Assembly (NCBI GenBank): GCA_038532435.1
Contig: JBCBAP010000004.1
Coordinates: 1 to 64,000 of the forward strand
Direction of reading: 5' to 3'
DNA from: JBCBAP01 sp038532435
GTDB lineage: Bacteria > Pseudomonadota > Alphaproteobacteria > Rhodobacterales > Rhodobacteraceae
DNA length: 64,000 nucleotides
Shown here in pieces: positions 59,719-64,000 of this stretch; position 1 is the first letter of the stretch; each line of letters opens with the position of its first letter. The position numbers were made by a program, and so were the translations under genes. The notes beneath the pieces are model-generated. The model saw only the letters and a list, made by a program, of their open reading frames with translations. It was not told the DNA's origin and made no database searches.

Positions 59719-61278
59719 ATGCGACACCTGACGCTCACCGCGGCCCTGCTTACGGGCACGGCAATCGCGACGCCGGCTCTGGCCGACGGTCATCTGAAGA
59801 TCGTCGACGAGCCACTGGAACTCACGATCCAGATGAACCACGCCCGCTATCCTCGCTATCAGGAGGATTGGCCCGTGGAGCAGGCAGCGCGGGCGCTCAC
59901 GAACATCCATCTTGTCGATGCGACCGTCGGTTCCAACACGCGGACGGACGAGAACACGGGCAAGACCGAGGCGCTGAACCTCATGCTCGCCACCGGGGAG
60001 ATCCCCGATATTGTCGGATCGAGCCGTCTGAAGGATTTCGTGAACCAGTACGGGCCAGAGGGCGCGTTCTTCCCGCTTAACGACCTGATCGAGGAACATG
60101 CCCCGAACCTGAAGGCCTACTTCGAGTCGCGGCCCGAGATCCGGTCCGCGATCTCCGCGGCCGACGGCAACATGTACTACATCCCCTACCTGCCGGACGG
60201 AAAGTATGGCCGGGCCTACTTCATCCGTTACGACTGGCTGGAGACACTAGGCCTCGAGGTGCCGGAGACGGTCGAGGAGTTCGAAAACGCCTTGCGCGCC
60301 TTCCGTGACGGGGACCCGAACGGCAACGGTCTGAAGGACGAAATCCCCTACTTCGCCCGCCAGTGGCCGGAATTCATCCGTCTCGTCACACTCTGGGACG
60401 GCCGGTCTTCCGGCTCGGACACCTATCACGATTTCTACGTCGATGATGGCCAGATCAAGCATCCCTATGCGGGCGAAGGCTATCGCGAGGGGATCAAGAA
60501 CCTCGCGCGCTGGTACGAAGAGGGGCTCGTGGATACCGAGGTCTTCACCCGCGGGTCCTCAGCCCGTGAGTACCTTCTGTCCGAGAACCTTGGCGGCGCG
60601 ACCCACGACTGGTTCGCATCCACGTCCGGCTACAACCGCCTTTCGACGGAGATCGACGGCTTCGTGTTCAAGGCGTTCGCGCCGCCTGCTTCCGTGTCGG
60701 GCAAGCGGATCGAGGAGCATCGTCGGATCCCGATCAAGCCGGACGGCTGGGCCATCGGCTACACCAACGAGCATCCGGTCGAGACCATCAAGTATTTCGA
60801 TTTCTGGTTCTCGCCGGAGGGCCGCCGCCTCGCCAACTTCGGCGTGGAAGGTCAGCAATACACGCTCGAGGATGGGGAGCCGATCTTCACCGATGAGCTG
60901 CTGAACGGCGGGCCGGTGAACAACCAGCTCTACGCAGTCGGTGCCCAGCTTCAGGCCCGCGGCTACTTCCAGGACTACGAGTATGAGCGGCAGTGGTCTA
61001 ACAAGTTCGCGCTGGAAGGCATCGCGCTCTACGACGAGGGCGACTACCTGATCGACCAGTTCCTCGGCGTTGCGTTCAACGCGGACGAGCAGAAGGTCTA
61101 TGACCGCTACTGGCCGTCCATCCGCGACTTCATGCTGGAACGTCAGCAGGGCTGGATCCTCGGCAATGGCGACGTGGAGGCTGACTGGGACGGCTATATG
61201 GGCCAGCTCGACAGCATGGGCTACGGCGATGTGCTGCAGGTCATGCAGTCCGCCTATGAGCGCCAGTACAACAACTGA
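59719..61278 (+). CDS. extracellular solute-binding protein, AlgQ/LipO-like
   Basis: A 519-residue periplasmic binding protein. The signal peptide is MRHLTLTAALLTGTAIATPA, cut near LADG. A calcium-binding EF-hand-like loop, DPNGNGLKDE, lies at 199-208, as in AlgQ1/AlgQ2. It is rich in aromatic residues suited to sugar stacking (YDWLE, RWYEEG, FDFWFSPEGRR). GGGAGGA precedes the ATG. It would deliver alginate-type oligosaccharides to the permease pair. Other LipO-group proteins bind different glycans, so the ligand is inferred from neighbours. Confidence 0.87.
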   Translation: MRHLTLTAALLTGTAIATPALADGHLKIVDEPLELTIQMNHARYPRYQEDWPVEQAARALTNIHLVDATVGSNTRTDENTGKTEALNLMLATGEIPDIVGSSRLKDFVNQYGPEGAFFPLNDLIEEHAPNLKAYFESRPEIRSAISAADGNMYYIPYLPDGKYGRAYFIRYDWLETLGLEVPETVEEFENALRAFRDGDPNGNGLKDEIPYFARQWPEFIRLVTLWDGRSSGSDTYHDFYVDDGQIKHPYAGEGYREGIKNLARWYEEGLVDTEVFTRGSSAREYLLSENLGGATHDWFASTSGYNRLSTEIDGFVFKAFAPPASVSGKRIEEHRRIPIKPDGWAIGYTNEHPVETIKYFDFWFSPEGRRLANFGVEGQQYTLEDGEPIFTDELLNGGPVNNQLYAVGAQLQARGYFQDYEYERQWSNKFALEGIALYDEGDYLIDQFLGVAFNADEQKVYDRYWPSIRDFMLERQQGWILGNGDVEADWDGYMGQLDSMGYGDVLQVMQSAYERQYNN

Positions 61279-61338
61279 CCTACAGACCGGGCGGCGCGAT
61301 CTCCGCGTCGCCCGGATCACCCCCAGCGGAGTGCCATC

Positions 61339-63660
61339 ATGGACATGAACGTGACCGAACCCGCGCCCCTTCGCGCCCTGGACGAGCCCCCCGCCGGGCG
61401 GCTGATGATCCAGTATGTGCCCGATGCAGAGACCGGGATCGTAGAGACGCCGCCCCGGTTCTCCTGGATCCCGGACATCGAGGACCGAGCGCGTTATGCG
61501 CTGTCTGTTGTCACGGTCGATGGCACGGAACGGCTCTATACGGACATTCAGACGAATTTCTTTACACCACCCGACGCTCTCCCAGCGGGGAGCTATACCT
61601 GGCGCTATTGCGTCTGGTCGGATGGTGGACCGTCGAGCGCATGGAGCAGCGCCCGCGCGTTCAGCATTGCGGAAGGTCTGACGGAAACGCCGCTTGCGTC
61701 GCGCAAGGTACGCTTCGACAAGGTAACGCCGTCCCACCCTCGGCTGTGGATCGACGACACGGGTGTCGAGGCGTTTCGGAAGGCGCTGACGGCGGACCCG
61801 GATCATTGCGGCTGGCGCGCGTTCATGGACAAGTCGGTCACGCCCTGGGCTGACCGCGATCCGATGACGGAGCCTGCAGGCTATCCGGACGACAAGCGCG
61901 TCACCTCCATCTGGCGACAGACCTACATCGACTGTCAGGAGCTGCTCTACGCGATCCGCCATCAGGCAATCGCAGGCAGGATCCTGCAGGATGCGGAGCT
62001 GACCGGACGGGCCAAGGCCTGGCTGCTGGAGGCTGCATCCTGGAACCCGGACGGTACAACCTCACGCGCCTACACCGATGAATGGGCGTTCCGCGTCAAC
62101 CTTGCCCTCGCCTGGGGCTATGACTGGCTGCACGATGACCTGAGCGAGGAGGAGCGGGTGACGGTCCGCCGTGCCCTGCTCGCGCGGACACGTCAGGTCG
62201 CGGACCATGTGATCCGCAACGCTCAGATCCATCTCTTCCCCTTTGACAGCCACGCGGTGCGTTCCGTGTCCGCGGTGCTGGTTCCCGCCTGCCTCGCGAT
62301 GCTGGGTGAAGAGCCGGAAGCGGAGGAATGGCTGCACTATTCCGTGGAATTCCTGTTCACACTCTACTCCCCCTGGGCAGACACGGACGGTGGCTGGGCG
62401 GAAGGTCCGCACTACTGGATGACCGGGATGGCCTACCTGATCGATGCGGCAAATCTGCTGCGCAGCGCCTCCGGCATCGACCTCTATCAAAGGCCCTTCT
62501 TCCAGCGGACCGGAGACTTCCCGCTTTACACCAAGGCGCCTGACACCCGCCGTGCGACGTTCGGCGATGACAGCACCATGGGCGACCTTCCGTGCCTGAA
62601 GCTCGGGTATAACCTGCGCCAGTTCGCCGGGGTCACCGGCAACCCGGCCTATCAGTGGTACTTCGAGGAGATCTGCCGAAACGATCCGGGAACGGAGCGG
62701 GAGTTTTACAACTGGGGTTGGTGGGATCTGAACTTCGACAGCCTCGTCTTCACCCACGATTTCGGCAAGGTCGCCGCCGAGCCACCCGCGACGGACGACC
62801 GACTGCGCTGGTTCAAGGGGATCGGCTGGGCCGCCATCCAGTCCCAGATGGGCGATCCGGACCGGCATATCCAGTTCGTGATGAAATCGAGCCCCTGGGG
62901 GTCAATCAGCCACAGTCACGGCGATCAGAATGCATTCTGCCTCGCGGCCTTCGGCGAGGATCTGGCGATCCAGTCCGGCCACTACATCGGTTTCAACTCT
63001 TCCATGCACCAGGTCTGGCGACGACAGACCCAGTCGAAGAATGCGATCCTCTTGAATGGCAAAGGCCAGTATGCGGGCCGCGACAAGGCGGAGGCAATGA
63101 AGGCCGCCGGAAGCATCCTGGAAGCGACGGACAAGGGCGACCACATCTTCATCCAGGGGGATGCGACCGCGGCCTATCGCAGCCTCTCCCCCGAGGTAAG
63201 CTCAGTCCTCCGCAATGTGTACTTTGTGCAGGACAGCTACATCGTCATGGTCGATCAGGTGGATGCGGAGACCCCTGTCACGCTCGACTGGCTCTTTCAC
63301 GCCAACGGTCCCATGGATCTGGGCAGTTCGACCTTCCGCTATGCGGGGACGCGGGCGGGCCTCTACGGAAAGTTCCTCTGGTCGGAGGCGGGGCCAGCCG
63401 AGCTCAGCCAAACCACGGGTTTTCCGGGGGTCGATCCGGCAGAGATCGACGGCCTACCCGAGAGCACGCACCTGCGCGCGACATTTCCCGCCGCGCTCAG
63501 CCACCGGATCGCAACGTTGCTGGTTCCCTACCCGGCCCGGGCACCCCGGCGGATTTTCCACTTCCTCGACGACCAGGGGTACGACTGCGACCTCTACTTC
63601 ACCGGCGCCGACGATCGGACTTTCAAGGTCACGGTCCCGAAATCCTTCAAATCCCGTTAG
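61339..63660 (+). CDS. PL15-type exo-oligoalginate lyase (heparinase II/III superfamily)
   Basis: A 773-residue polysaccharide lyase. An N-terminal beta domain (DUF4962-like), an alpha/alpha toroid (about 130-400), and a C-terminal heparinase II/III beta-sandwich with SISHSHGDQNAF are visible. Residues Arg193, His305, Tyr359 and His525 are each offset by 6 from the residues I recall as important in the A. tumefaciens PL15 enzyme Atu3025 (Arg199, His311, Tyr365, His531; 776 residues). There is no signal peptide, so it acts in the cytoplasm after import and releases unsaturated uronate monomer. Confidence 0.85.
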   Translation: MDMNVTEPAPLRALDEPPAGRLMIQYVPDAETGIVETPPRFSWIPDIEDRARYALSVVTVDGTERLYTDIQTNFFTPPDALPAGSYTWRYCVWSDGGPSSAWSSARAFSIAEGLTETPLASRKVRFDKVTPSHPRLWIDDTGVEAFRKALTADPDHCGWRAFMDKSVTPWADRDPMTEPAGYPDDKRVTSIWRQTYIDCQELLYAIRHQAIAGRILQDAELTGRAKAWLLEAASWNPDGTTSRAYTDEWAFRVNLALAWGYDWLHDDLSEEERVTVRRALLARTRQVADHVIRNAQIHLFPFDSHAVRSVSAVLVPACLAMLGEEPEAEEWLHYSVEFLFTLYSPWADTDGGWAEGPHYWMTGMAYLIDAANLLRSASGIDLYQRPFFQRTGDFPLYTKAPDTRRATFGDDSTMGDLPCLKLGYNLRQFAGVTGNPAYQWYFEEICRNDPGTEREFYNWGWWDLNFDSLVFTHDFGKVAAEPPATDDRLRWFKGIGWAAIQSQMGDPDRHIQFVMKSSPWGSISHSHGDQNAFCLAAFGEDLAIQSGHYIGFNSSMHQVWRRQTQSKNAILLNGKGQYAGRDKAEAMKAAGSILEATDKGDHIFIQGDATAAYRSLSPEVSSVLRNVYFVQDSYIVMVDQVDAETPVTLDWLFHANGPMDLGSSTFRYAGTRAGLYGKFLWSEAGPAELSQTTGFPGVDPAEIDGLPESTHLRATFPAALSHRIATLLVPYPARAPRRIFHFLDDQGYDCDLYFTGADDRTFKVTVPKSFKSR

Positions 63661-63668
63661 GACAGAGC

Positions 63669-64000
63669 ATGCTTCAGACACAGACCGACCCGGCCTCCGT
63701 TGAGATCGACCTGAAGGGCAAGACGGCCCTTGTGACCGGAGGAGGACGGGACATCGGCCGGGCCTGTGCCCTGCGCCTAGCAGAGGCCGGAGCGAGCGTG
63801 GCGATCAACTATCACAGCTCCGGCGACGGCGCGGACAGTGCGGTTGCAGAGATCGACCGGATGGGGCGCTCGGCCTTCGCCCAGAAGGGCGACATGACAT
63901 CGGACGCGGACGTTGACACACTGGTGGCACGCACCGTTGCCGAGCTCACCGGCCGTATCGACGTGGTGGTGCATGTGACCGGTGGCCTCGTCGCGCGCCG
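63669..64000 (+). CDS. SDR reductase (partial), probable DEH reductase
   Basis: The first 110 residues of a short-chain dehydrogenase, cut by the right edge. The cofactor loop is ALVTGGGRDIGRACALRLAEAG, here with glycines intact, and the NADH/NADPH-discriminating region is SVAINYHSSGDGA. It starts 8 nt after the lyase stop. In Agrobacterium and Sphingomonas alginate loci an SDR in this place reduces 4-deoxy-5-hexoseulose uronate (DEH) to 2-keto-3-deoxygluconate. The active-site YxxxK lies outside the window. Confidence 0.78.
   Translation, partial: MLQTQTDPASVEIDLKGKTALVTGGGRDIGRACALRLAEAGASVAINYHSSGDGADSAVAEIDRMGRSAFAQKGDMTSDADVDTLVARTVAELTGRIDVVVHVTGGLVAR

Noticed and set aside
60559..61962. 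467-codon minus-strand open frame
   Set aside because: Antisense to the solute-binding protein and the lyase; no start signal and no family resemblance.

Overview
The window reads as a chromosomal segment of a GC-rich alphaproteobacterium of the Rhodobacteraceae (Roseobacter group). Supporting signs are the isc-suf layout with an IscR lacking the usual cysteine triad, an Irr-type iron box, the alphaproteobacterial SOS box GTTC-N7-GTTC at recA, a CckA-type hybrid kinase, a Hint-domain protein, and a corrinoid methyltransferase cluster that resembles the split methionine synthase of Phaeobacter. No rRNA, tRNA, CRISPR array, transposase or phage gene was seen. Coding density is high and many neighbours overlap by ATGA or TGATG.

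Layout. 1-2.8 kb: sufB (cut by the left edge), nifS/iscS-type desulfurase and iscR on the minus strand. 3-6.1 kb: small hydrolases, an HD phosphohydrolase, and a class-3 lipase paired with a small exported protein. 6.2-9.8 kb: two unrelated isocitrate dehydrogenases back to back. 9.9-13.3 kb: glutamine amidotransferase, DUF6356, Lrp regulator, and a cyclic-nucleotide-type K+ channel between two DUF1330 paralogues. 13.3-28.4 kb: housekeeping genes (alaS, recA, cckA, rsmB, speB-like, guaB, rlmE, ppx/gppA, metF). 28.6-36.2 kb: folate/corrinoid one-carbon cluster (PF13769 protein, second MTHFR, HAD, MeTr, ASKHA/ferredoxin reactivase), with a lipoprotein/DUF6502/micro-lipoprotein locus and a rhodanese inside it. 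36.4-43.1 kb: minus-strand acyl-CoA cluster (CoA transferase, ACAD10/11-like kinase, phosphatase and dehydrogenase, MaoC, PhyH-like) behind dusA. 43.2-55.4 kb: accessory genes, each with a local regulator (AraC/cupin/FMO, TetR/two hydrolases, LacI, RidA, LysR/SDR, CDGSH protein).

55.4-64 kb holds the most coherent specialised system: a GntR regulator, a KdgF-like cupin, an AlgS/AlgM1/AlgM2/AlgQ-like ABC importer, a PL15-type exo-oligoalginate lyase and an SDR reductase cut by the right edge. Together they would import uronate oligosaccharides, cleave them in the cytoplasm to unsaturated monomer, linearise the monomer and reduce it. A matching palindromic element precedes both the regulator and the importer operon.

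The sequence also shows several likely regulatory devices: two SOS boxes, an Irr box plus an intragenic look-alike, paired 17-bp dyads at the DUF6502 locus, a 45-bp TetR-type operator, two LacI-type operators 21 bp apart, and a hairpin overlapping the dusA ribosome binding site. One LysR gene is frameshifted, and its divergent SDR partner has lost a conserved cofactor-loop glycine. All homology statements come from reading motifs and lengths; no database search was run.
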